A stretch of 64,000 nt of DNA from Azolla caroliniana (GCA_043228905.1 JBHGNT010000010.1:12834001-12898000), one strand, 5' to 3'; counted from the first letter of the stretch, positions 21,739 through 33,682 are shown. Notes: generated from the sequence alone by a model not told the origin. Program-made: numbers and translations.

Positions 21739-23968
21739 TCATTCTTCCTCCAAAATATCGAGCACACTCTGCTTGATGGTGTCAAGTGGTGCTTCTTCCT
21801 CTGGTTGGGTTGGCTGTTCCGTAAAAATTTGTTGCTTCGGCTCTGCTTGATTCTGTGGTGGCGGTGCTTCCTCACCGCTCCGTCCGGGTTCTTCCTGTTC
21901 TCCCTCCGTTCCAGTCTCTGTTCTGTTACCAGTGTCGCTTTCTCCGGTCTCGACTGGTCGGCTCGGTGCGCCTTCTTCCTCTGCTCTGGTGTCTTCCGGT
22001 CTCAGCTCTTCTTCTTCTCCGGCATCGGTCTGCTCCTGCTCTTCTTGATTTCCTTCAAACGGAAGTTCTTCTTCGGGTATTCCTTGTCGGGGTTGTTTGG
22101 TGTCGGTTGGTTCAACTTCAGCTGGTCGCTCTCCCTCACTTATAGTGATTGGCGTCGTTCTTCCCTTGGCTTCCTATCGTAACTGGTCCTGCTCGTATTT
22201 CTCCAACTCCAACTGAGTTGCGAGCTGCCCGTCATCCAACCTCTCTACCAACCCTCGGATTTCTTTGAGATGTTCTTCCGCTAAAGCGTAGAAATCCTCC
22301 GACAATTCTTCCCGAATGGCGACGATACTTTCTTCATCCATCTTGTAGAACTTGTCACCGGTCTTCCTCCGATTCTCGGCATCACCTCGGAGTGTCTACA
22401 ACTCGGCTGCCTGTTGTGACCACTCCTTCCATAGCTTTTCCGTACTTTCGTTGATGCTTGCCTGAGCTCGGGTACTCCAACCTGACATGATGAGCTTGAT
22501 CCGGTCAACCCCCGCCTTAGCATGCGCATAAGCTTCTTGCTTTTCCTTCCTTGCCCATTTTATAATGTCGGCCATTATCTGGGCCTGGGCCTCGTAATCC
22601 GCTTTCTGCTTTTCATAGGTACTTTGCAGTTTGTTGATCGTGAAGGTCGATCTTTCCTTTTCTTCATTCCTGATCTTGGTCAGATCCAGCTTTTCCCGCC
22701 TTAGCGCCTCTAATTCCTTCCTTCTCTCCATCGCTTGGGTTATTTCCGCCAAAAATGCTTCCTTTTTGGCACTGACCTCATCCATTGTCTTAGGCAGGTC
22801 TAATCGGGTCTCTTTGAGCTGTTCTTTCAGCTTCTCTATTTGCCGGTCGTAGTCTGTTGCCCGTTTCTTGTTGTCTGACTCGGCCTGCTTGTGATCTCGG
22901 TAGAGACGGTCGAAGTCCTCCGTCTTCTGCTTTAGGCGTCGGCTTACTTGAGCTCTTAACCGGTCGTCCCGGTACTTCTATTGTCGGAGTTCTTCCTGCA
23001 GTCGTTCTATCTCCTGCTCGGCATGTCGACACAGTCGGTCCTTCTCTTTTTGCAGCTTCTCTTTTTCTTCTTGCAGTCGGTCATTAGTGGCTCGGCCTTT
23101 CCGGAGGCCTTCTTCCATTTTCCGTCTGTCGTCCTCCACCGCTTTCCGCTGCTTCCTTTCTTTTTCCCTTAATGCCTCCTGAGCTTTTAACTCCTCTCGT
23201 AGGGTTTCTATTATTTTTTCGGTCTCAGGGCCGGTTTGCAAGGCTACCGGTTCCGGTTCCGGTTCTGGTTGCTTACTTGTTGTCCCGACCGGCTCGGTGA
23301 CAACTTGTGCTTGTTGAATTCCTTCCCTTGCCTGCAACAACTCCCCTTGCAATTCCTCGATTTGTGTTCGGAGCGCGACCAACTCCTGGGTTGTTGTATG
23401 CGTCAGATGTTGCCTACACGTTTCTTCTTCCTCTAACTGGTCCGCTACTCCCGATAATTGCTCCAAAAGCCATCTCAGCCATTGTGGCTTTGGGCTTCCT
23501 GTGTCGAGGTAGCCTTGCTCACTTCTACTCCGGCTGTTTTTCCTTCAATCCTTCGGTTATGAAATGGAGCCAGTCCACTTGTAATCCTTCGTACGTTGCA
23601 ATTAAGAACGTTGCCCGGTACCTGGGTATGGCCGGGTAACGAGAATTCACGAATCCGTATTCCATCATGGCGCGGGCCACTTCTCCGAACAGCAGGTTCT
23701 CTCCGCCCTGTGTACGGTACGCCTTGCTGCTGATGGAATACTCACCGAAATATTCGAACAAGATTTCACTTGAAGGGTTTTCGATCGTTTGAAGTCCTCC
23801 TGCTTTTATCCCCGTGAGCGCCTGCACCGCTCCTTCCGTGATTTCTGATAAATCAATCAATGCTTCCGCCTGCTCTGGTTCTGCGTGTGGTGGAGTGTCG
23901 GCGATCCGGAGCAATCCTTCTAACCCGTTCTCCCTCATCCATTGGCGTACCTCCTCCGACAGTGCCAT
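21739..23968 (-). pseudogene. Extra coiled-coil ORF downstream of G3 integrase, unknown function
   Basis: On the same strand as gag-pol and 3' of integrase lies a reading frame of about 740 codons. It starts MALSEEVRQWMREN (23968), has a globular-looking first 150 residues (ILFEYFGEYSISSKAY, LFGEVARAMMEYGF, FLIATYEGLQVDWLHF), and then shifts by one base in a run of five A near 23545. The rest is a long heptad-rich, Glu/Lys/Arg/Gln-rich coiled coil, a central block (IKWARKEKQEAYAHAKAG) and an acidic Pro/Glu/Gln-rich tail ending DILEEE at 21741. Stops interrupt at about 22979, 22396 and 22180. I recognise no family. Position suggests an additional retrotransposon ORF, like env-like or other third ORFs in some plant elements, but I see no signal peptide or clear membrane segment. 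Confidence 0.6.
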
Positions 23969-24376
23969 TGGTTCGAATTCTTCTTCTGTTGTCTGTTGTT
24001 CGGGATCGGGATGTGTGTGCGCTGTGCGTCGGATCGCTCTTCTGTGCTACTGCGCCTATGTGTAGGAAAATTCGTAAAAAGTAAGGCCTTCGCAGGCCTG
24101 TGTCTTATATAGTGGCTTTTGCCTCAAGCCGCCCTTTTTCGTTTCCCGCGCATGTCCATCTCCCGCAATAATTAGTATGTCCTTTCTTGCTTGCCGCGTG
24201 TGAGTGCGCACGTTCCATGCTTTAAATAGCAAGTACGCGCACGTCCTTCTTTACTGCATGGCGCCTCTTCGTTGCATGGTGGCGCTCCCACCTCTTGTGA
24301 TCTCCCCATCACTACTATGATTTATTTATTTATTTATTTATTTTTAAAATTTTTTTTTCTGTTTGTTTGGACCACG
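23969..24376. other. G3 spacer between pol and the extra ORF
   Basis: About 400 bp without coding potential, including an AT-rich tract with repeated ttta units (24321-24345) followed by a T run. It may serve as a spacer or promoter for the extra ORF; nothing in it proves this. Confidence 0.5.
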
Positions 24377-26685
24377 TCATTTTCTAGTCCCCCCCGATTT
24401 GTTCGGGTCGGTTCGCGCTAATACCGGATCCTTCTGTCGGTTTTCCGGGATAGTCTTTGTCAGTATCGGTGTCGGTTCTTCCTCGGTCCGGATATCTTCA
24501 GCAGCGTCTGTCGGTGTCGGTTCCTCATCTTGCCAGATTTCCGGGTTTTGCTTGAACGGGTTGGCTGGCATATTTCCCTTATACGGCTTTAGCCGAAACC
24601 CATTTGCCCACTTACCGATGACTTCTCCAGACAACGTGCCGAGCTGATACGACCCATTGTACTCCTTGGTGATCCAGAACGGTCCGGTCCACCGAAACCG
24701 CAACTTTCCCGGCATGTTCCCCATCCGTGTCTGGAATAGTAGCACTGGTTTCCCGACTTCGAACTCCTTTTCGTTGCCACGCTAGTGTCGGTCCACAAAA
24801 GCTTTTCTCCTCCTTTGCTCCAGTTCGAGTTGTAGTAAGCTGGCTATTCGGTTTTCTTCTAATTCCAACAACGTCGCCAGCCGGATTCGTTCGGACTCCT
24901 TCTCACTTAAGCGCTCCTTTACCTGGATCCGTAAGCTGGGGATATGGAACTCTACCAGCATGACTGCTTCTAAACCGAATGCTAGTCGGAACGGGGTTGT
25001 CCGAATGCTGGTTTTGTACGTTGTTCGGTACGCCCATAGCGCGCTTTGCAATTTCGTATCCCAGTCGGTCCGGTTCTCGTTGACGATTTTTCGTAGGATG
25101 TTCTGTAGAGTTTTGTTCGTTGATTCCGCTAGTCCATTGGCTTGAGGGTAGTAGGGAGTACTCCGTTTATGTACCACCGCGTAAAATGACGTCAGGCTTT
25201 CTACTACCTGCCCGAGAAAATGTCCTCCTTGGTCACTTATAAGCTTGATCGGGCATCCATACCAGCACCATATGCACTCTACAGGAACTTTGCCGTGGAT
25301 GCGGCCGTGTTGTCCCGTAAGGCCTTTGCTTCTACCCATTTGGTGCAATAGTCGGTCGCCACTATGACATACCGATTTCTGGTTCGCATTGCCGGTGGCT
25401 TGAAGGGACCGACAAAGTCCAAACCCCACTTTTGAAACGGTTCCAATGGCAAGACCGGCTGGTGTGGCATCCGGGCCTGCTCCGTGGGTTGGCCCAGTCG
25501 TTGACACAAATCGCATTCTCTGCTATACTTCATGGCATCTTTTAGGGTGGTGGGCCACCACAGTCCGCTCTGCCATATTTTCCGAGCGGTTGCGTCGCCG
25601 GCATAATGCCCGCCGGCAATTCCACAGTGGGGTTCCCTGAGGATTAAATCCTTCTCATCGCTCCGCACTGCTCGTCTCCAGATGCCATCTGCCCCCTTGT
25701 GATAGAGGGTGTCTCCAAGCAAGCAGAAATGTCTGCTTCTTATTGCTAGCCTTTTCCTTTCATCGCGGTCCATGTTCTCTGGGGGTACTCCGGTGCTCAG
25801 GAACTGATGCATCTCAGTTAGCCACGTGTCTTCATCGGCTACCGTTGCATCCGTTGTCGGTTCCGTCGTGATCCGGAACAACTCGGCGTCGGGGAACTCA
25901 TCCTGGACGCCGTCCCCTGCTTCTCCGGATTCGAGTCTACTTAGGTAGTCCGCTACCGCATGCTGCGCCCCGGGTCGGTGGAAAATGTCGAATTCAAATT
26001 CCTGTAACAGCAGTGTCCATCGTGCATTTTTTCCCGTCAGGGATGCCTTCGAGACTAGGTAGAGTAGTGCCGAATGGTCGACATGGAAGGAAAACTTCCA
26101 TCCGAGCAGATAGTGCCTGTACTTTGTGACACTATACACCATTCCCAATGCCTCACGTTCCGTCATAGAGTAGTTCCGTTCGGCTTTTGAGAGTTTCCGG
26201 CTTGCGTAGTACACCGATCGGTACCATTTTGGCTCCGTGAGTTGCATCAGAACGCTGCCGATTGCTACATCTGACGTGTCGACGAAGACGTGAAAGCTTT
26301 TACTCCAATCCAGCGGTTGCACCACTGGAGCTTGCGACAACATAACCTTCAACGCTTGGTAGGCTTCCTCCTCCGTCTCCGCCCATAGGAAGGGTACCCT
26401 GTGTACGGCGGTATGTAATGGTGTAGCGAAGTCTGCGAGGTGTCGTATCATCCGGCTATGCCACCTTATTTGGCCCAGGAACCGGCTTAAAGCCTTTGCG
26501 TTATTTGGTGCTGGTGCCTCAAGAATCGCCTTGACTTTATCTGGATCTACCGCGATTCCTTCCTTACTCCCCACGTGCCCTAGTAAGTTGCCGCTTGCCA
26601 CTCCAAAGACGCACTTGGCTGGGTTCAGACTCAACCAGTACTCGCGGCACTTCTCCAAGCACAGCCGGAGGTGATCGAGATGCTT
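24377..26685 (-). pseudogene. G3 pol: RT thumb, RNase H and integrase
   Basis: Starts inside the reverse transcriptase ([17 protein letters not shown]), past the catalytic palm, so the YxDD motif is absent. It continues with RNase H ([43 protein letters not shown]), a HHCC zinc finger ([12 protein letters not shown] ... CDLCQRLG) and the DDE core: Asp in WGLDFVGPF, Asp in ISDQGGHF and Glu in PQANGLAESTNK at D35E spacing. The C-terminal part has GNMPGKLRFRWTGPFWI. Frame changes near 25279-25516 and a stop near 24782 interrupt it. The RNase H-then-integrase order defines gypsy. Confidence 0.88.
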
Positions 26686-28665
26686 TTACCCTCTGGGATA
26701 TCGTCATTTCCCTCTCTAGGGATTCCTACGCTAGTCGCAGTTCCCGGATCGCCGCTTGGTCCGGTTCGTCCGGCGTCGTAATGTACGGTTCTACTGCCGT
26801 CGTGATATCCACCTCAAATAGTGGGACGATTCGTGGGTGTTCCTCGAGGTACCGCTCGACTTCCTCGTCCGGTAATCCCTCCAACATGTTGATGCTTTCC
26901 GCATACAATGGAGTTGCTTCCTTACTGGCGATCACCCGTGGTTGTGTCGTTACTCGTACCTTTGTTTTCCCTCGCCGGAATGTGATCATGTTCTTTTGCC
27001 AGTTCTACTTGATATGCGCCGTTCGTAGCCATGGTCGTCCTAGCAGTAGGGGGTACGCGCCTTGTACATTCAGCTGCAGCACCACGGCTGATATCCGGAA
27101 TACGTGGCCTCCGATCGTTACTTCCAAATCCCGGATAAGCCCGGTCGGTCAGACTGAGCTGGTATCCGCCATGCGTAACCAGAAGGGGCATGGTTCCCAT
27201 TCCCGGATGCCCAGGTTATCGCATGTCTGTCGGCTGATGACATTTACCCTGGATCCTCCGTCAATAATCGTTCCAGCAATTTCCTTTCCTTTCACGATTG
27301 CCGTGATCGCCGGGCTACTTGTATCGACCACCGTTGGTCCTTCCTCCGGGTTGGAGAAGAATGCCGGTGCTGGCGTCGGCTTTGGTTTGCTCACGGATGC
27401 CTGTAAGTCTGCCGTAAACCATGGCACCAACTGTAGTAGCCGTGCTAACGGCAACACGATTTGACAGTCCTGTAGCGCTTGCCACGTCGGGTTTTCTCCT
27501 AGCTGTATGATTTCTTCGTCTTTTGGCATATTTTGGTCTCTTACTTCTGCCGCATTCTGTTCATTGGCCTCCTTGATCCATTGCGCCGCTTGTTTTCTGA
27601 TTGCCTCCTGGGCTTCCCACTCGGCGGTCTTTCCCTTTGACCGGGTTGTGACCTGCTGTACTTCTGTTATTTCGGCTGTAACCATGTTGACTGCCGGCTG
27701 CTTGTCATTGGTTTTGCTTGGGCATTGGTTACTATAATGGCCTTCCTTACGGCAGTAATAACAGTACACCTTGTGATTGTTGCTCGTTTCTCCTTTGTCC
27801 CCGGTTTGGAGGGTGGGTATGCTTCGGCGGTCGTCTTCGGTTTTTCGGTTATCCGGTACCAATACCGGGTTGTCATTCCTTGCTGCCTCCCGACGTTCCT
27901 CTCTTTGGAAAAATCCACGCTTCTGATTCCGTCGGAAATTTCGGTTCCCTTGTCGCCTCTCTTCTCTGCGTCGTTCGTATTCCGGGGATTCGTCTCGGTC
28001 GTACTGGTCCCAGGGGTAGCTATCTCTGCGTTTGGTGCCGGTATCCGCTCCTTCAGTTCCTCCGCGGGTGTTGCCGGTGTCCGGTCCTTTGGTTCCTCCG
28101 CGGGTGTTGCCGGTGTCCGGTCCTTTGGTTCCTCCGCGGGTGTTGTCGGTGTCCGGTCCTTTGGTTCCTCCGCGGGTGTTGTCGGTATCCGCTCCTTCGG
28201 TTCCTTCGCGGGTGTTGTCGGTATCCGGTCAGCCTCCCTCGGCGATTGCCGGTCACCGAACTGCAAGGTTATTTCTTCCTCTGGGTCCGGTGTTACTGAG
28301 TCTTCCGACCCTTCTTCCCCCGGGTCGTTTGGTGTGTCGTGGCTGCTTTTATACCGGGACGCAACGCTTCCGTCGCTTTCCGACTCCGCCTCAAGTGTTG
28401 CGAATGCTTCCGAGTCCCCGTCGCCCCCGGCGAGCGTCTGTAGTATCGTTTCCGCCTCTTGAAGGCTTGTTATGCTACTGCCTTCGTCGGGGACTTGCAG
28501 AATCCGGAACTGCAGTGCTTCTTCTGCGACTCTCCGAAGAGTTCTGGAGAATGACCGATCTCGCCGGATCTTGTCGACGGCTTGCTGCAGGGCTTCCCGT
28601 CGTTGCTCTCGTTCGGTGTATCGTCTCCCTCGTTCGGTGACGTGGTCGTCGTTTGGTCTAGACAT
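26686..28665 (-). pseudogene. G3 gag-like region and protease
   Basis: The likely start is MSRPNDDHVTERGRRY (28665), about 26 nt from the primer site. The N-terminal part is charged and helical, then acidic, then a 12-residue tandem repeat (TPAEEPKDRTPA type). No recognisable capsid domain is present. In another frame follow an Arg-rich region, the knuckle CYYCRKEGHYSNQC, and an aspartic protease whose motif reads TIIDGGSRVNVIS (DGG where DSG or DTG is usual) with LLLGRPWL further on. Coding homology then stops near 26700, joined directly to the RT thumb. Frameshifts occur near 27800 and 27170. Confidence 0.75.
28046..28235. repeat. 36-bp minisatellite in G3 gag
   Basis: Five to six copies of a 36-bp unit built on ggttcctccgcgggtgttg, encoding a Pro/Glu/Lys/Asp-rich 12-residue repeat in the gag-like frame without disturbing it. 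Confidence 0.85.
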
Positions 28666-28690
28666 CCATCCCCCGGTTGTCCTCTGTAGG

Positions 28691-28704
28691 AATCGTGGTC
28701 GCCA
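28691..28704 (-). other. Putative primer-binding site of G3
   Basis: Minus strand tggcgaccacgatt lies six bases inside the 5' LTR. It starts with TGG as primer sites do, but it is not the initiator-Met site and I have not assigned its tRNA. Confidence 0.5.
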
Positions 28705-28710
28705 AAATAG

Positions 28711-29101
28711 TGTTGTCTGCCTGGACGGACTAGCCTCAACACAGGTGTCTATCCGACACTTCTCCAAAGGGGTGGTAAGGATTGGATGCTAGGTTACACG
28801 CGTAAGATGATTACAATTAAGCACAGACGGTAAAACAATACAAAGATACAGATAAACACGCAATAATTACTTTTGTATTACTTCCGTCCAAACCTTTACA
28901 AATCATCGGATCCTTTTATAGGCATCCGGCAAGGTTACAATCGGTGCGCTTAGGCAACCGGCATCCGAATCGGTCCGGATCCGGATCGGTACAACTGTAC
29001 CGGATCCGTCCCTCCGAATAATAATTATACTATTATTTACTTCCTATTATCCGATCCGACTCTGCCTTCCCACTTGTCCTTGCTCTTCTGACCGGTCAAC
29101 A
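28711..29101 (-). repeat. G3 5' LTR
   Basis: 391 bp, same ends as 21298-21688. Followed by the caaag target duplication at 29102-29106. Confidence 0.92.
28913..28920 (-). promoter_or_regulatory. TATA box of G3 LTR
   Basis: Minus strand tataaaag inside the 5' LTR, about 190 bp before its inner end. A good sequence match to a plant TATA box. Confidence 0.5.
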
Positions 29102-29106
29102 CAAAG

Positions 29107-29709
29107 AACCGATGTCGGTGGTCCGAAACCATCCTGTGTTGTGTGTCCGACTTTAATCGGACCGATTTTTTGTTACGCCCATCTGGTGCCGAAGGGACTG
29201 GAAACGATCCGCCAAAAGACACTTGGTCATTCCATCTGCGACATTATCGGTTGTGGATATCTTCTCGAGACTAATTTTCCCTGAAATGACGCAGTCCTGA
29301 ACGAAGTGATATCGATCATCGATATGCTTAGCCGAGTCTGAGTCGACCTGTCAAAACGTGTGCGCCAGCCGACCGAGCCATAAAGCTTCTTTTGCCGCGT
29401 TGGACGCAGCTACATATTCCACTTCGGTCGTTGAGGTGGTTGTGCACTCCTGAAGTTTTGACTTCCACGAGATTGCTCCATTGCCAAATTTGAAACAGTA
29501 TCCGGTTGTTGATTTCCGACTGTCCACATAGCCAGCTAAGTCCGAGTCGGTGTAACCGACTACTCCTGAGGTTGAGTTCGGGCCGAAAAGAATGTCATGA
29601 TCTTTTGTGCCAGCTAGATATCTGAACACATGCTTGACTGCGTTCCACTGCGATCGGCCGGGGTTGTGCATGAATCTGCTGACGACTCCTACGGCGTGAG
29701 AAATATCAG
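29107..29709 (-). pseudogene. Copia B RNase H
   Basis: Continuation of copia B after G3. It encodes PDISHAVGVVSRFMHNPG, VFRYLAGTKDHDILFGPN, VGYTDSDLAGYVDSRKSTTGYCFKF and WLGRLAHTF, then a divergent end. A segment of about 60 bp present in copia C is missing near 29332. It ends against G2 at the gccgt sequence (29710-29714). The RT half that should precede it lies beyond G2 but stops earlier, so about 0.6 kb with the YVDD motif is gone. Confidence 0.82.
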
Positions 29710-29785
29710 GCCGTTGTCGTGAAAATCCGTCACTATGTGCAGATCGTGAGACGGAACCGCCGAGGTTCTAGACTAGAAGGATTTG

Positions 29786-29823
29786 AACCCCGGGTCATTT
29801 GAAACAGGTAATATGTCGCATTC
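29786..29823 (+). repeat. Left terminal inverted repeat
   Basis: Pairs with 33683-33719 over about 37 bp with roughly four mismatches. Confidence 0.8.
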
Positions 29824-30949
29824 TCTTTTTCATATCTTAGTGAGATGTTAAAAATGCCTTATTTAAGCAGAATTTCAATAAGGCACGACGCATGTGTATG
29901 TGGTTTATGAAAACATAGCGAAAAAAAGAACTAACTAATATCACGTCAACAAAATCATCCGACGTATATTCTATCTACCATGTTTTTGTCCAAATCTTAG
30001 ACAAGGGTGTATTTGTCAACACAAGTATAATAGTAACACGGGTCCTTGTGCATATTCTAAAAAGCATGCCCCATTGAATTAGTGACTTCTTCTAATTATG
30101 TGTGTATATTTAAATATAATACATCTTAAAGCAAATTGTGAACCTTGCAATTAAGAGATACTACTATGTCAAGAGAAAATTTCCATTGACACGTGATACA
30201 TGACACTGTCAATGTATAAATAAACTAGTCTACAATAACATTCCAATCATACGAGTAAATGATAGAGTATAAACTTATCTCCGATATACCCCAAATGATA
30301 AAGGAGAGTTTAGATAACATGTACACATACAAGTATACTTAATTTCTAAGTTCAATGATTGTTACACGAAAATTATAAGTAAGCTCAACTTATATATTAC
30401 GTCAAAATTTAACAATTCATATTGTTCAAAATTTACAATAAGCCATAACCATTCAATCGAATAATAAGTCTGGTAAAGTTGTCTACTCAGGATTAGCTCT
30501 TTCATCAGGATTGTCCTCATTGGCTTCGTTAGTACGCTAAGTTGAATTGTTAGTATGTTCAGACTCTGAAACGTCTTCTAATTCAACAAGTTGCCCTGCG
30601 TCTTCATCTATAGTTCCACAAGTTTTCTAAAAGTCATCTGGAACATCTAAGTTTTATTGATATGCTTTGCCCCAACTTCTTGGTCTTGATCAGGACAACC
30701 CCAGATACCTTAGATCCTCATTTTGATGACATTAACTTGCTCAAGGTCCTTCTCTAATGCAACAGAGTTCCTGATAATCTTTAAGGCGTATGTTTTAGTA
30801 GTATATGACAGTAGAATGAAATTGCACAGGTAACATCAAACTGAAGAATATAATATAACGTTAATCTAAATTGATGTAAGTTTTATATTATATACGTGTG
30901 TCAGAAAACTAATCTAAAACCCATTGAAAATTTGAAACAATAAAAATTG

Positions 30950-32900
30950 AAAAAATAAAAAATCTTGGATTTTTAATTGGAATCCAATGCGATGCACTAG
31001 ATTTCAGTTGAAAATCCAAGTTTTTTTTTTTTTTGTAATTTAAAAAAAAATTTCCATTAAAAAATAAAAAATGGATTTTCAGCTAAAATACTATGCACTA
31101 CATTATATTTTAGTATATATAGCTAGAATCTAATGCAATGCGTTGGATTAGAGTCGAAAATCCTTTTTTCTTTTTTCTTTTTCCAATGTTATTTATTTAT
31201 TTATTTTCCATATAAAATAATAATAAACGGCTTTTCAACTGAAATCCGATACACTACATCAGATCGTAGTCTATACAGCTAGACATTGATGCATTGCATC
31301 AGATTTTAGCTGGCAATCCTCTTTCTTTTCAATTGTTTTTCATTTTCTCAAAAAATAAATAAAAATATATTAAAAAAGTGGATTTCCAACTGAAATCTAA
31401 TGCACTACATCGAATTTCAATTAAAAATCCAAACTTCTTTTAGGTTTTTCATAAAACAATGAGATAATAAAAAAATATTACATTTTCAACAAAATCTGAA
31501 CCATTGAGTCGGATTTCAATTGCAAATTAATGTTTTATGAAAAAACATAAGAAAAATATTGGACTTTCAACGGAAATCCGATTCACTGCATCGGATTTCT
31601 GTTGAAACTCAGTGATTTTGAACGGAAATCCGATGCAGTGCATCGGATTTCCATTGAAAATCCTGTTGAAAATGATCTATTTTCAACGGGAATACGATGC
31701 ACTACATCGGATTCCCGTTGAAAGCACATCATTTTAAATGGAGAAAATCACAATTTGTTTATTTTTAACACTTTTTTAGAGAAAAATATAAACAAATAAG
31801 AAAATTTGTAAACAAACAAGAAAAAGTGGACTTTCAATGGAAATCTGATGCAGTGCATCGGATTTCCGTTGAAAATCCATTTTTTTCAATTCCTATATAT
31901 TTATTTATGATAAAAACAAAAACAATTCAAAACAAATACAAAAACAAATTCAAAATATCTGAAAAATTAGAAACAAATAAGACAAAATGGATTTTCAATA
32001 GAAATCCGATGTAGTGCATCGGATTTCTGTTGAAAACCCATTTTTTGCAATTTTTATTTATTTATTTATGGGAAAAAATGGAAATTTTTAAAAAAAATAC
32101 AAACAAATATTTTAAAATATGAAAATTTGGTAACAAATAGAAAAAAGTGGACCTTCAATAGAAATCCGATGCAATGCATCGGATTTCCTTTGAAATTTCA
32201 TTTTTTCAATTTCTATATAGTTATTTATGATAAAATAAACAAACAAAATACCAAAAAAATTCTAAAAACTATGAAAATTTGGAAAAAAATAAGAAAAAGT
32301 GGATTTTCTACTTAAATCCGATGTAGTGCATCGGATTTCCATTGAAAATCTATTTTTTCAATATTTATTTATTTTTTATAGAAATAATTCAAAAAAATTC
32401 AAAAAAATTCAAAAAAATAAAAATAAAAAAGCAAATTTGGGAAAAAATACGTAAAAGTGGACTTTCAACCAAAATCCGATTCAGTGCATCGGATTTCCGT
32501 TGAAAATCCATGTTTTCAATTTTTATTTATTTTTTTATGGGAAAAATAAAAACAAATTCAAAAACAATTCAAAAACATAAGAGAAATTGGATTTTCAATT
32601 GAATCCAATGCACGGAATTGGATTTCCATCGAAATCTAATTTGTCATTATTTATTTATTTATTTACGAGTAAAATAAAAAAAATTTATTTATTTATTTAT
32701 GGGAAAATGTTTTATTTTTTCAATTTGTATTTATTTATGTATTTTCGGGAAATCCATGCAATGTGTCATATTTTAGTCTATGTAGCTAGAATTCAATGCA
32801 ATGCATTAAAATGCAAGAGTATTTTTTTAATGGAAATTTTTAAAAAAATTCCAAGACTTATAGGAATCTGATGCATTATATCCAATTCTAGATGTATAGA
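30950..32900. repeat. Array of palindromic (hairpin) repeats
   Basis: About 17-18 copies of an imperfect palindrome centred on tgcagtgca or tgcactaca, with arms like ggaaatccgatgc and its complement, extending to ttttcaac and gttgaaaa. Copies lie near 30985, 31075, 31130, 31235, 31285, 31385, 31490, 31570, 31625, 31690, 31840, 31995, 32155, 32310, 32470 and 32600. From 31830 on they recur about every 155 bp, separated by AT-rich spacers with repeated ttta and caaaaa runs. No coding function is apparent. Confidence 0.85.
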
Positions 32901-33682
32901 GTAAAATTCGACATGTTGTGTCAAATCTAGATGGAATGAATCGGATTTCTGTACGACATCAAAGGCTTACTATGAGAATCTAAGAAAAATGGAAAACATC
33001 TTTAAGACATTTTTTAGATTCTAATGATTTTGGTAAAAAGCTTCTCTCACATAATCTAATCTTGTAAATGGAAAGTACATAATGAAATATCATAACCAAA
33101 AAGTGAGGAGGAAAGATGCATCAAGCACATCTACTCTTACATTGGATAATGTTTATATATTAGTGTATGACTTATCTTTGACCAAAACAAGTTATCTGTG
33201 ACAGACCACAATGAAGATACTAAAAGAGGATCTGGAATGTGGCTTCAGACACAACACAAAGACAAACAATAAGCATGACTCATAAACTCGATGAGGTTGG
33301 ATTGCAATTGGATCAACACAATGCATTAGTTGCCATTGATGATGAGGATGAGACCTCATAAACTCGTACTAGTTCATCTAATGGGTATGAAGATGATGAC
33401 ATAAACTTGAAAAATGATTGTCCTGATACGTTCACTATAAATATTGTATTGCACATCAAGATTTGGATTCAAAATTTCTATAAATATTGGGGTTAGTCAT
33501 TTTGGACATTCATTTGTAAGTTTGGCATGTCCATTATTTAGGCATTTATTTGAATACCTAAATTTCCGTACATGTTAAAAATCAATATATTTTTGGGTCA
33601 TTTTTAAAATTCCTTTACACATGCGGCACCCCTTTTTGTGAATCACCCTAATTTGTGTCATTTTTTGATGGACAGTTCTCAA

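Larger units (their letters stand above)
21298..29101 (-). mobile_element. Ty3/gypsy retrotransposon G3 with an extra ORF after pol
   Basis: Minus-strand gypsy element of 7,804 bp with two 391-bp LTRs that differ at about six sites, flanked by a perfect caaag duplication (21293-21297 and 29102-29106). Order in sense: 5' LTR (right), primer site, a gag-like region with a CCHC knuckle, protease, a pol lacking the RT core, RNase H, integrase, then an additional long frame of coiled-coil type, then the 3' LTR. No purine-rich tract stands beside the 3' LTR. The element appears young yet defective. Confidence 0.88.

Noticed and set aside
23525-23560. Programmed frameshift in the G3 extra ORF
   Set aside because: The run gaaaaac does not form a standard -1 slippery heptamer in the zero frame and the shift is in the other direction; a one-base indel is more likely.
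22631-23639. Plus-strand open frames opposite the G3 extra ORF, with hydrophobic, membrane-like translations
   Set aside because: They are antisense shadows of a Glu/Lys-rich coiled coil: complements of GAA and GAG codons read as Phe, Leu and Ser.
27718-28640. Long plus-strand frames with Val/Gly/Pro repeats opposite G3 gag
   Set aside because: Antisense to the 36-bp coding minisatellite; the minus-strand frame leads to a real zinc knuckle and protease.
31826-32871. Short open frames within the palindrome array (60-94 codons)
   Set aside because: They are low-complexity Lys/Asn/Phe-rich translations of repeats, with no conservation of codon structure.
30950-32900. Regular repeats with spacers, resembling a CRISPR array
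   Set aside because: The repeats are palindromic and about 155 bp apart with AT-rich spacers that are themselves similar; there are no cas genes and the DNA is plant nuclear.
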